From Latrodectus hesperus (Eukaryota; Arthropoda; Arachnida; Araneae; Theridiidae), in assembly GCA_037975125.1 (NCBI GenBank), contig JAJQOW010000192.1, positions 62,001-126,000 on the forward strand: a DNA stretch of 64,000 nt, read 5' to 3'. Positions 54,101-64,000 of the stretch are shown in pieces; positions within the stretch are counted from its first letter, which is position 1; the number at the start of each line of letters is the position of its first letter. The position numbers and the translations under genes are program-made. Under the pieces are notes generated by a model. It saw nothing but the letters and a program-made list of their open reading frames with translations. It was not told the DNA's origin and searched no databases.

Positions 54101-55486
54101 GGGACAAATCTTCAATGAGATTTTCTTTTTCTCGACAGCATACCACCCTTTACGTACTACTAAATTATTTTATATTGTGTTAAGTATAGGTTAATTTGCT
54201 AATTTTGTAACATGTTTGGCTCAGCAAGACATAAAAGTTTATGCATGGAGTAATCATATATTCTTATTGTAAAATAACAATTAAAATTTCAGCGAAATCT
54301 TAAACGTAGACGAACGTGGGAACAAAACACGTAAAATTTTTAATTCTGCAAAGACAGTGAATTTTAGTGGTTTAATGTCTTAGAGGCTTAGAAAAGAATG
54401 TAGTTACAAATTATGTCCACTAAAAATTAAAAAAAATTGCATCTTATTTTAAGCTGTTAATGGTCCTATAACTTTATTTCAGCATTCCATTTGAAAGTTC
54501 ACAATATTCATTCTTGATGACCAATCTTTAAAATCGATGTGCACTTTCAGAAGCAAATAAAAAAACCCTTAAATTGATGCATTTAGAATTAAATCTAAAA
54601 TTTTGGAAAAATATTAATAAATTCTAATATTAGATTTCTTTAAATTCATTCTGCAAAAGGTCGGAAATTACTCGTATTTAATTAAGGATGATTTAAATTT
54701 CAAAATTTATTTATTATTAAAATTACCAATTAATCCCAAAAAATTAAAACAATTAAAAATTAAAATGTGTAAAAAAATGAAAATATTTTATTCGTATCAT
54801 TGTATTGAAATACATTTTATTATTTTATAATTTATTACATATAAAGAAAATTAAATTGATTTCAGTCATCAATATTGATTATCACTATTAATGTAAAAAT
54901 TAGAAAATAAATTGGAAATAAGAATTTCAACAACACAACATCTTATTAAGATGCATATTAGAAGATAATTTAGATCACATTCATACAAATAAAGTAGAAG
55001 ATAAAATTAAATTTTTCATATTTTTATCATATTAAGTCGATTGAAATCTATGGTTCGTAAATATTGTTATTAAAATTTTGATCATTAATTGGTTAACCTG
55101 AGGAGAGTTTGAAGCAATTGATTAGGGAGGAGAAGAAATACATTTAACCAGTATTTCGTAATCAGTATTTCAATGTAACAACCAGTAATCAGAACATTTT
55201 TTCTAAACACTCAGTACTTCCAGTAACATAGTTAGCGCGAGCCGAGTATCCTCAGGCAGTTGCAGGTATAATATACTTGACTGTTTCAAAGTAATCAGTA
55301 ACAGTTTCAAGTACTGAACGGGCAATGATAGAGCGAGGACGTGCCTGTTTCAAAGTAATCAGTGTAGTTACAATGTATTTCACTGAATGTAACTAGTACA
55401 GAAGAGCCAATGACAGAGCGAGTACAACTACAGGTAATAATGCCTACGATATATCAATACAGTCGGAGGAATTATGTGATCGATGT
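51130..55486. other. AT-rich stretch, little recognisable
   Basis: 51545-51690 resembles 43970-44130 (a leader and a block around CATTTTATTATGACAGG). 52795-53060 is a less AT-rich patch next to an (ATT)5 run and might be a retroposon with an AAT tail on the minus strand, but I found no TSD or Pol III boxes. 55090-55480 has internal near-repeats (CAATGATAGAGCGAG and CAATGACAGAGCGAG). No genes. Confidence 0.4.
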
Positions 55487-55912
55487 AGGATTCAGACAAT
55501 CGCTTCTTATGGTAGGGAGGCTGGGTGGGAGAAGGGAAATGACAGTTGTTTTAACTGGAAAATAAAAGAGGGATACGTGGGAATTCGAAGATCTTATTAA
55601 TTAGGAAAGAAGACATAATGAATAATGCGAAATAAAATAAGCATGTACATTTTTTTTCGTTTTTGCTAATAAAATAAATGCGTTGTGAAAATAAATAATC
55701 GTGGGACATTTATTTAGTGATTATCGTTCTTTTTCAATCATAACACGCTTTTTAAGCCTAATATTCTTGTTATGTATTTAAAAATTTTTATTCTTTTATT
55801 TTTGCCATTATTTCTTTTTAAAATTTAATTTTATTTTATGAACATATATAGCATATTTATTTGAAACGTAAATTAGATAATTAGGTATATATACATATAT
55901 ATATATAATGTA

Positions 55913-55948
<36 letters not shown>

Positions 55949-56436
55949 GTTATTTTTATTATTATGTATATTTTCTTCATTATGATTCCGAATGAATATG
56001 CTAATTTTTTAATTCAACTATACTTTAGTTTTGCTATATTTTAGAATAAATATAGAATTTAAGCTTTTAGAAAAAATGTTCTTTTATGTTCTTTTCCATA
56101 CAATTAATTTTTATTTTTATAATGAGAATGTTGATTTTATCCTAATAAAACCTAATAAGGGTAACTTATTCATTCTATCTTAGAGTTTCGAAAGGAAAAT
56201 GCATTAACTAAGTAAATTTAACTTTATTTATACCATCATGTGTCACCGTCATGTTTATTACTTAAATTATGGATTGATGTAAATAAAATATATGGATTTC
56301 TGTGTGTGTTCCTTCATTTTGTATTAAACAATAGATTACTCAAAATATTACATTAAAACATTATAACATTAAGATTGTTGGTAAAACTGTTTTATATTTT
56401 TGATATTTAATGAATTTTTATGTTACTGTAAAAGTT

Positions 56437-56501
56437 CTTCTTCTTCTTCTTTAAGTTGGGTTTGTATGTCATTGAGCACCTCTGCTTTTATCAGCATTTT
56501 G
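56437..56501 (-). mobile_element. Short 5'-truncated retroposon with GAA-repeat tail
   Basis: A 65-bp insertion flanked by a perfect 13-bp TSD, TACTGTAAAAGTT, at 56424-56436 and 56502-56514. On the minus strand it reads AGCAGAGGTGCTCAATGACA.., then AACTTAAAGAAGAAGAAGAAG: a unique 3' fragment plus a trinucleotide tail. The parent LINE or SINE is not otherwise seen in the window. Confidence 0.8.
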
Positions 56502-57649
56502 TACTGTAAAAGTTACTCTAATATAAAATGATCATATTTAATTAGACATTATAATTACAGTTTTAATTGCAAAGCTACTTTATCCATAAATTTCTTAAGA
56601 TTCAAGAAACTGAAACAAGATATGTGAGTTTATAAATATATAAACTTATATAGCACACTTTAAAAAAAATATTTCAATAAACAAACATGTATTTATTTTG
56701 CTTCTTTGATTTTTTATATAAGAACAAGTTGCAAGCAATACCTTAAAAGTTTTGACTTGGCTGTTGTAGTCATTTCTCTTTCTTAGTTATATGAGAAGAT
56801 CATCATAAAACAATTCAATTTGTACAGTTAAGCATTAAAATGCTGTACAAGCCAAAATTCTCATCTGAATTTTCTTTGTTTGGTTTCGGACACATAATTT
56901 AAAGGTAATGAAGATTCTGGGGTAAAATTATCAAGAAATAAAATATATTAAAAGAAGAATGTAAAGTATATTAATGGTGACAAAACTGAAGCAAAATGTG
57001 TATGAAATAAGTAAGTCTCATTTAATCCAAGTTAAACAAACGTGTAAAGATTTTGCTTACAAACCTTAATTGAATCTTAAAAAAATATATAAGGTCACAG
57101 CAATTTACAGAAAATCACCGTAAATATGGTTTCGAATAATTTATATATAAACACAATAAGTAACATAAATAAACTTATTACTTGAATAAAAAAAGCCTTC
57201 TTTACATATTATAAGTTTGTAGGAAAAAAGTTTTAAGATTTACTTAATATTTACCTCCTTAAAAAGATCAATGTAAAATTTCTGCAATTGAACATTCTAC
57301 AATCTATCATTGAGACATTTCTTTATCAGGAATTAAAGTTTTTCTATTTTACTTTTTTTTGCTGTTATTATCTTTTGAAATTTAGACATCGCATATAGTC
57401 TCAAAGCGGATATTGTATCAGGATAATCACGGGTTTAATATGTTTGTTAAATGCTTTGTTAAGTAATAATGAATAGTTTCGTGAGTTCTGTTTTGAGAAC
57501 AAGATTTCATACGAGCATATGGAGAAGAATATTTCCTCTGAAGAACTTAGTACGTATAAAGTACAGGAAAAGTAACAAGGTCAAGTAACAAATAGTTATT
57601 TATTAATAAAATTAAGAGTTTATTTTACTGATTAGGTACAGGTGTCAAA

Positions 57650-58150
57650 ATCTGTTATAAGCCTTTTAGAAGTCCAAGAGGATATCTGTCTTATATTCTT
57701 CAATTGAAATAGCTTGAACTATTTCTGAGTGTTGCAGAAGTCGGTGACAGATTGCTAAACCTTCACTAAGTATAAAATGCTACAGAATTCTAATGTTCTA
57801 TGCAACGCGTTTTAAAAGAACTTTTCAGAAATATTAGCCACAATGAGAAGACGAGAAATAGGGTGATAGCTGATTGATTTTCTGGGATTTTTTTCTAGTT
57901 TTGTAATTAAAATGATAAGTACTTTTTCCCAGTGTAATCGGAAGTTGTTAAATCTTAAAATGTCATTTTTAATTTCGGTAATGGATAAAAAGTGCTACTC
58001 CTGAAAGCAATTTCAAAATTTTATTGGTAATAGCATCATTACTAGGAATCCTTAAGTTTAAGATTTTAATTTCGTTTTCGAGTATGGAGGAAATAACTCT
58101 CTCAATACCACCTGGATTAGTATTCGATGAAGTTAAATAATCGAAATAAT
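57650..58150 (-). pseudogene. LINE reverse transcriptase N-terminal relic
   Basis: Minus strand, near 58010-57800: WEKVLIILITKLEKNPRKSI followed by SYHPISRLLIVANISEKFF. This matches the reverse transcriptase 'W...I..IPKPGK....SYRPISLLP....LEK' region. A stop follows F-F, and a weak continuation resembles the 'QFGFR' segment. No YADD region. Private to copy 2 of the segmental duplication. Confidence 0.65.
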
Positions 58151-58543
58151 TATTAATTTCACAATCGTAACTATATCAACCAATATTGTCTAATTTAAAT
58201 TACTGGATAAAATTGCAGTAATTCTATATTTTATTTTATTATGATATGGTATAGTGGCGTCATCTCATGGCAGAAAAGTGAAGATTTATATTTTTTGTTC
58301 CATTTACTGATTTTTATTTTGAACCATATTCTGTATTAGGATTAAATAATTAATTAATTCCATGTATTATTATTAAAAACTGAAACTTATTTTTTTAATA
58401 AAAATAACTCCTAATATATACCGTTTGTAATAATCATCATCATTTTGCTGAAATTAACTGTTACCATACGCTTTATTAATTTTCAGGCGACAATAAATTT
58501 TTTTGCCCTGCTTTAATAAACACTAGTTATTAATTAATATTTA

Positions 58544-58657
<114 letters not shown>

Positions 58658-58927
58658 CCATGAAACTGTGTTCTTGCCTTTCAGACATCTACACATTCAT
58701 TTAAGTTATTTTACTTGTGTAAAAAAGCTTAAATTATAATGAAATTGGAAATTAAGAGGGCCAATACAAAAACCATTCGCAATAATACATTTGATGTGAA
58801 AGATGCTGCAATTGGCTTAACTTTCGATATCGCCAGACATACTATCGTCTTTGAAGATCTTTTAAAATTCACTGCTAGCAATTCAAATAAACTACCAATT
58901 GCAACAATTTTGTAGCCAACCTGCTGC

Positions 58928-58973
58928 TCGAGAGCCACAGGTGGTTCTTTGATGCGTTATTTGTGGCTCTCGA
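58928..58973. repeat. 12-bp-arm inverted repeat, copy 2
   Basis: TCGAGAGCCACA and TGTGGCTCTCGA, identical to the arms in copy 1, with a 22-base spacer that differs at several positions. Confidence 0.75.
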
Positions 58974-59459
58974 TTAATGTATTCTAGTTCTCATTTCGTT
59001 TTTGTGTTATTATATCTTATAAAATTGCTATCGTTCATTATGTGTTTCAAAATGTCTTTTAAATTACTGACAACAAATATGAAAGACTGAGTGCAATGTT
59101 ATAACAACTTTCATTTTCGTTCAAGTTAATAATAATATGACTCTTAGAAAACATTGTGAAAGAACTTATATAGTGGCGTAACCATCCGTAATCGACCGAA
59201 TACAGACCAATTTTGAATTTATAAACTTCCCTTGCAGCGGATTGTTGACATTGCGCTCTGGCGGAAGCAATTTGTATCACTCATTTATAATTTACCACCT
59301 GTTGCTACTGATTTTATATCACAAAAAGTATAGAATTAGCAGTTTATATTGAAACTATAAAACCAATTATCCTCAATTTTCTGAGGAGTATCCCCCAAAT
59401 TCCAATTAAGGATCAGATAAACTTGCTTCTTTAAAATCTAATTTAAATAAACAATAGTC

Positions 59460-60003
59460 AATTTTGATGACCTTAACAATCAAGCTAATAATGTGACCAG
59501 TTATGTTATTGCCTGGAATATTGCTCATGCAAAACGCCGATATAGAGAGGGAAAATTTATTAAAAAAATTGAAAGATAAAATTAAATTTTTAGATCCTTA
59601 CTGTCAGCACTGCACGATGTTGTTTCACCACTTCCCATCTCAAGATACACAACTAAACGACGCTTGACTGCAATTAATGCATCTCTTGAATATGATTTAA
59701 AGAACTGTATTGCATTCAGCTTAGCCCTTGACGAGTTGTCAGGTATCAAAGATCTTCTGATATTGGCAGTTTTCATATGTTTTGTTTCACCTCACTTCGT
59801 TGTTGTTTATTATATAATATTAAGAATTATTATATTTAGTAGCATTTCTCACACACAAATGTCAACCCACGGTGTCGATATTAAAAAGGCATTAGTTTCC
59901 ATGATTAAAACGTTCGATATACCTCTCAATAAACTTCTAAGCATTGGAAATGATAGAGCTCCGGCAATGCTGGTTAAGAAAGTCTGTCTCATTGTTAATT
60001 AAA
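59460..60003 (+). pseudogene. hAT-family transposase relic (GTF2IRD2/ZBED-like type)
   Basis: Frames in order: NFDDLNNQANNVTSYVIAWN.. and KRRYREGKFIKK (59463 on), a frameshift, LNDARLTAINASLEYD-like sequence, FSLALDELSGIK (about 59718, the hAT 'SLALDES' catalytic block), GVDIKKALVSM, and DIPLNKLLSIGNDRAPAML (about 59920, the 'TTDGAPAM' block). A segment between LDELSG and GVDIKK is scrambled. The order and spacing fit hAT transposases of the group domesticated in vertebrates as GTF2IRD2. Lacking N- and C-termini and frameshifted, it is dead. Absent from copy 1 of the duplication. Confidence 0.75.
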
Positions 60004-60599
60004 GGCATGATTCTTAAATTCCACATTTTATATGGATTTTTTGCATAATTCACCTAGAACATTTTGGTAATCGAAATATCCTAAATTTAAAAAAAGTTTG
60101 CTTTTCGAAATATTTCAATATTTATAACATACTTATGTAAATATTCTATTCCACTTTAAAATTCGTGAAATCCAGACACCGATCAGTATTAACAAACCAG
60201 TTTCTCAAATAATTAATGATATGTACGGTCACCTATTATTCGCCAAATTTTAAAGAATTATCAAGAGAAGTAAAATAAATGTGTTTAATTTGAATATTTA
60301 AATTCGATACACATATTTTATACTTTTATTTATATGTTTTCCATAAATATAATTTCTGTAAAAAAATTTTTAATACTTTTCTTCCATACTTTTTAAATCC
60401 GCAATTAATTGCGGCTCGCGGAAAATTTCAAAATTTGAAAAATGACTTGAATTTTCAAGGAGTTTCGTTACCTCTGCTCTGGCGAAGAAAAAATTTTTCG
60501 AATTACACTAGGATAACCTAAATGCACACAACAAGCATGCATGACAACCTTGCATTCTTAATGCTAAAATTTTGCGCCGTTTGTAGTTGTCTTGTACTA

Positions 60600-60830
60600 G
60601 CTAAGCTTGCATTAGGAGGTGCGCTGCTTCACTTTTCCAACTGAACCATATTTTGATGTGGAATCCGAATTCCTCAGTATACACATGCCATAGGTACCTG
60701 TTTATAGGGTAGGCACAACCATTCACCACCTATTCATACATGGAAAGGACAAAGACAGGATAGATAGAGAGAAAAAGTACATCCAAGCCCGAACGAGGAT
60801 TGGAATCCAGGATCTCCGTATCCTTTTATG
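60600..60830 (-). mobile_element. tRNA-derived SINE, family C (copy 2, head-deleted)
   Basis: Shares the body of the copy at 5225-5500 (GTGAAGCAGCGCACCTC, GTACTTTTTCTCTCTATCTA) and the B-box region, but the A-box head is deleted after the GGAGATCCTGG-like stretch. An open frame on the minus strand across it (60723-61004) is not a gene. Confidence 0.65.
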
Positions 60831-61067
60831 TCTAATCCTCTCAAGAAGTAAGAATCTGTCAAGAAGTAAGAATTCAAACATTCTATATAGAATTTTATAG
60901 AATAATATTGACTCTTGCAGTGCTCTGTGTTTTATTAGATAAATTTGAAAAGATTTGAGCGAAATAACATGACTTCGAAAGTTGAGCGGGAAATAAAAAT
61001 CCATCTTTACTTTACTTAATCTATGTGTATCTAAAATAAAAACACATACTTAATTGTAATTTAATAA

Positions 61068-61261
61068 ATAAAAGTCAGTTTTGATGACCTTAACAATCAA
61101 GCTAATAATGTGACCAGTATGTTATTGCCTGGAATATTGTTCATGCAAAACGCCGGTATAGAGAGGGAAAATTTATTAAAAAAATTGAAAGATATATTTT
61201 AATTTTTAGATCCTTACAGTCAGCACTGCACGATGTTGTTTCACAACTTCCCATCTCAAGT
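61068..61261 (+). repeat. Second copy of the hAT N-terminal fragment
   Basis: About 190 bp nearly identical to 59451-59644 (TTTGATGACCTTAACAATCA through CTTCCCATCTCAAG). In copy 1 of the segmental duplication the flanks are joined directly at about 5760, so this is a clean extra insertion. It carries no transposon ends, which points to local duplication rather than transposition. Confidence 0.85.
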
Positions 61262-61499
61262 GGTCCCCTTTGATAACTACCAGTTAAGATCATTATCTTA
61301 TTTTTGCAGTGGTACAGTTCTTAGAGGCATTCCTTTATTCAGCACACTTTTAACTATTTAAAAGTAATTTAATTTCATGTTCCTGAGTGTCAATTTGAGA
61401 AAAATAAATAGAAAGCTTCTCAAAGTCTCCAAAATATTCGTTTAAAAGCGAGTGAATCATTTAGAAATCAGGTCTAATTTACAGAATATATCTATGCTT

Positions 61500-61800
61500 A
61501 TTTTATTCATTACAAACAAAGAGCTGAAAAAAGTAGGCGGGGTTCATATTTTGTCTGAATGATCGACAATTTAAACACGGGCGACAGAATAGTGGTTGAA
61601 TGTCAAATAATATGTGAAATCTTTAATATTTAATTGCTTAATGTTTTATTGAGACATATAGTGAAAGCACAGAACACGTAAATACATCTTGATTTGGCCA
61701 TTATAATACTGAATTGTTTTGCTTGAAATTTGGTGATGGGTGTTACAAATATTTGTGGTATTTAAAATTTATTCTCTTGACATTAAATTTCCTTACTTTC
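61500..61800 (+). repeat. Single copy of the 335-bp unit (three copies at 5998-6960)
   Basis: AGTAGGCGGGGTTCATATTT and ATGATCGACAA through CATCTTGATTTGGCCATTAT match the units of copy 1. The TATAAATA motif is here TACAAATA. Confidence 0.85.
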
Positions 61801-62009
61801 AGTATCTACCAGTCATGTATAAAATTATATGATTTCAAATATATAATAAGGCCATGTTTAGGTAATCTTTGAATGTATATTTTTTAACACGGCCAACGGC
61901 TTCTCGCTGTAGGCTTTATTTACTACCCATCTTGTAAACATGGGGTAAATATTCGTTTGCTAAGACTAGCGGATAGGGGAAGTAAAGTTTTCTTCGATAG
62001 AACAAGTCC

Positions 62010-62119
62010 TCGGCTATTGAATTCATTCTTGCCACCCCCGTTAGTTTTAAATACCGCGCAGGCGTATGGAATTCAAATTTGTTTCCGCCATTTTCTATTT
62101 CATTCGCCTGTCAGCGTCG
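62010..62119 (+). other. Conserved exon-like block with GTGAGT splice donor, copy 2
   Basis: Matches 7187-7299, including CGGCTATTGAATTCATTCTT at its start and the donor GTGAGTAACATTTGTGTAAA after it. Differences are mostly substitutions and small indels, without a conserved reading frame. Confidence 0.4.
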
Positions 62120-62784
62120 GTGAGTAACATTTGTGTAAATAATGTGAATTTTTTTATATTCAAGAGTTACAGCTCTTAAGTTAATTATTTGATAATATAT
62201 GTGTTAGTTATTGAGTTATAAAATATGTTAATAATTTTCATAATTTTCTTTTAATTAAAAAGCGTTTTTTTTTACACAATCGAACAAAGATCATTTCAAA
62301 GATTTACTGGTTTGGTATCACCGTATGCGTTTACTTAAAATTTATTTGTATGTATCTAACCATTGTATGCATAACGTTGTATTATATTTTAATTCAATGC
62401 TTATTTTAAACTCCAATTTTGTATCGCAAATTGACATCAATTTTGTTATTTATTCAGTGTTGATGTGTGGTTTTTATAATTATAAGATATTGTACTTTTA
62501 AAATAACTTTCTATATTATACTTTTAATATAATTTTCTATGTGTTTTATTATTTTCATTAAAAAGTTTTATGTTATATAAGATTTATATGCTTAATAACA
62601 TGTTAAATGTGTTTCTCCTGTATCTTTATACCGAAAATTGACATCGGTTTTATCGTATGTTGTATGATTTTTAATTATTGATTTATAAAATAATGAATTT
62701 TTCCAAATGGTTAATTTTTATACATGTGTCTAATTTTTATTATTATATAGCCCTTTCTTCCCCCAAATAAAAAACATCTAAAAA

Positions 62785-63085
62785 ATAGTGTTGTGATGGT
62801 GCAAGGTCAAGTAAGTAAGGAGAATAGAATAAACTTTGCTTATCAATTTGCTGTGTGGTGTTCCTAGTACAACATGCGACCTCACAGTATTGTCCAAAAA
62901 ATGTACACCTTATAGGTTAACCAGGACTGGTCCTTCTGTTGCAAACCTTGTTTACATGTTCGAATTACTGCGAGTACAGGTCAGCTGTGACCATTTATCC
63001 CTTTTGTAGCAGCTCATAGTGAACCACTTGAATGGCTAATACACCTGACAATACTGTCATCACGATATGTCTCCTGACCTGAATT
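62785..63085 (-). pseudogene. mariner-like transposase relic, copy 2
   Basis: Counterpart of 7995-8300. Further decayed by small deletions, for example where copy 1 has the loop before NTVRSHVAL. The open frame on the opposite strand in copy 1 is broken here, which confirms that it was not a gene. Confidence 0.65.
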
Positions 63086-63322
63086 TGTGAAACAATGCCT
63101 CATTATTTTCATTCACTCACTATCTTCCAAAAATTTTTCTGGCCACCTGGAATTTTGGTAATCCTTTTGATCAAAGTCTGCTGCTACCACATTTAATTTT
63201 AGTTCAACCATTTTATGTTGTGTGTTTCCTCATCAGCAATTGATTGATGTTTAAAATCTATACATCTGCATATTTTGTTAATTTTGTAAAATTACACCAG
63301 TAAAATTAACTGAGCATATTAT

Positions 63323-64000
63323 GAGATATAAATAATGTATCAAATATTTGTTAAAGTAATCTGGAAGATTACGATTTTAGTGGTTTTGCTGCAGCCAAAT
63401 TTTTGCAAGATTTTAAAAAATTGCTAAGTGTGACTACAATTAATTTTTACTGCTCTTATACAACTGATATTCCAAATCTTTGTAAAAACAACAAAGCTGT
63501 ACAGGTTTGGCGTGATCTCTAATATTCGTGCCAAGCGCTCCACATTTCTGTCGCCGACCTAGATTATGCCACTATGCGCAATATTTGGTTACCAATGCTG
63601 ATCACGTTGAAACTTCAACTTTGAAATCGCACACTTTCTCAAATTCCAAAAATCAAAATTTCATTATAATTTAATAGTATAGAAGTATTAAAATTCTAAT
63701 AACTAGAGACAAATTTATTGAAACTTGAATTTTAATATACCGTGCAATTACTCTCACCTTAAAAAAAACTTCAGTGTGGTGTTACCTAGTACAGTGACAA
63801 CCAGCAATAAAGCTAAATTTCTAACATTAACAAATTTCATTTTTTTTAACTTGATATTTGTCAGCCTGTACTACTTTTTAAGTATCTGTGGGCAGATGTC
63901 ATTTTACCAATACCCACCATTAGGCTAACTGCCAAAATAATCACCATGATAAGCAGAGCAGCAAATATTAAATTTTAATGCAGTTAAAGAAATGCTAGCT
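63323..64000. other. Intergenic stretch to window end
   Basis: Homology with copy 1 has ended. A 67-codon frame at 63725 shows no recognisable domain. Nothing else seen. Confidence 0.4.

Overview
The window is animal nuclear DNA, clearly AT-rich, with no host protein-coding gene that I can support. It is a dense, layered collection of transposable elements. The mix (Tc1, mariner, Merlin, hAT, BEL/Pao, Ty3/gypsy, several non-LTR clades, a zinc-finger family-B DNA polymerase of Maverick/virus-like type, and three tRNA-type SINE families) points to an arthropod. The SINE and LTR motifs remind me of spider genomes. That is a judgement from memory, not from a search.

Layout. 1-1250: the end of a Tc1 transposase and a decayed jockey-like relic. 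1465-1642: a SINE with clean target-site duplications (TSDs). 2161-9815 and 55487-63322 are two diverged copies, in direct orientation, of one segmental duplication. Both share a mariner relic, a SINE, a 12-bp-arm inverted repeat and a conserved exon-like block ending in a GTGAGT splice donor. Each copy has also gained its own insertions. 10036-10305 is a BEL/Pao RNase H fragment. 10306-14385 is unannotatable AT-rich DNA. 14386-15160 is a satellite-like tandem repeat of about 290 bp.

15165-29090 is read mainly on the minus strand. First comes a broken LINE that has lost its 3' part. Next is a LINE with both open reading frames intact (ORF1 21316-22701, ORF2 18606-21323, overlapping at ATGAGTAA) and a 3' hairpin. 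Then come a 3' fragment of a different LINE and a 1252-residue family-B DNA polymerase gene with one 135-bp intron (23659-27552). Upstream of the polymerase lie three consecutive tandem duplications of different period (about 333, 242 and 110 bp). The last is a small GC-rich island with three TGACGTCA sites.

30346-32618 is a young but rearranged Ty3/gypsy element flanked by a CAAT TSD. It has a primer-binding site, a polypurine tract, an open RNase H-integrase frame and a tRNA-like module inside the LTR. 33661-34839 is a short inverted-repeat DNA transposon with an 8-bp TSD. 36370-38670 holds head-to-tail LINE relics and a gypsy Gag relic. 40400-40840 is a second Merlin relic. 45033-45730 is the 3' end of an RNase-H-bearing LINE. 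46250-51120 is a decayed sister copy of the intact LINE, split by a SINE with a 14-bp TSD. 51130-55486 is mostly featureless.

The elements do not form a pathway. Their interest lies in nesting order, copy-specific insertions that date one another, and possible SINE-LINE partnerships. For long frames that open with GTG or TTG I moved the start to the first plausible ATG.
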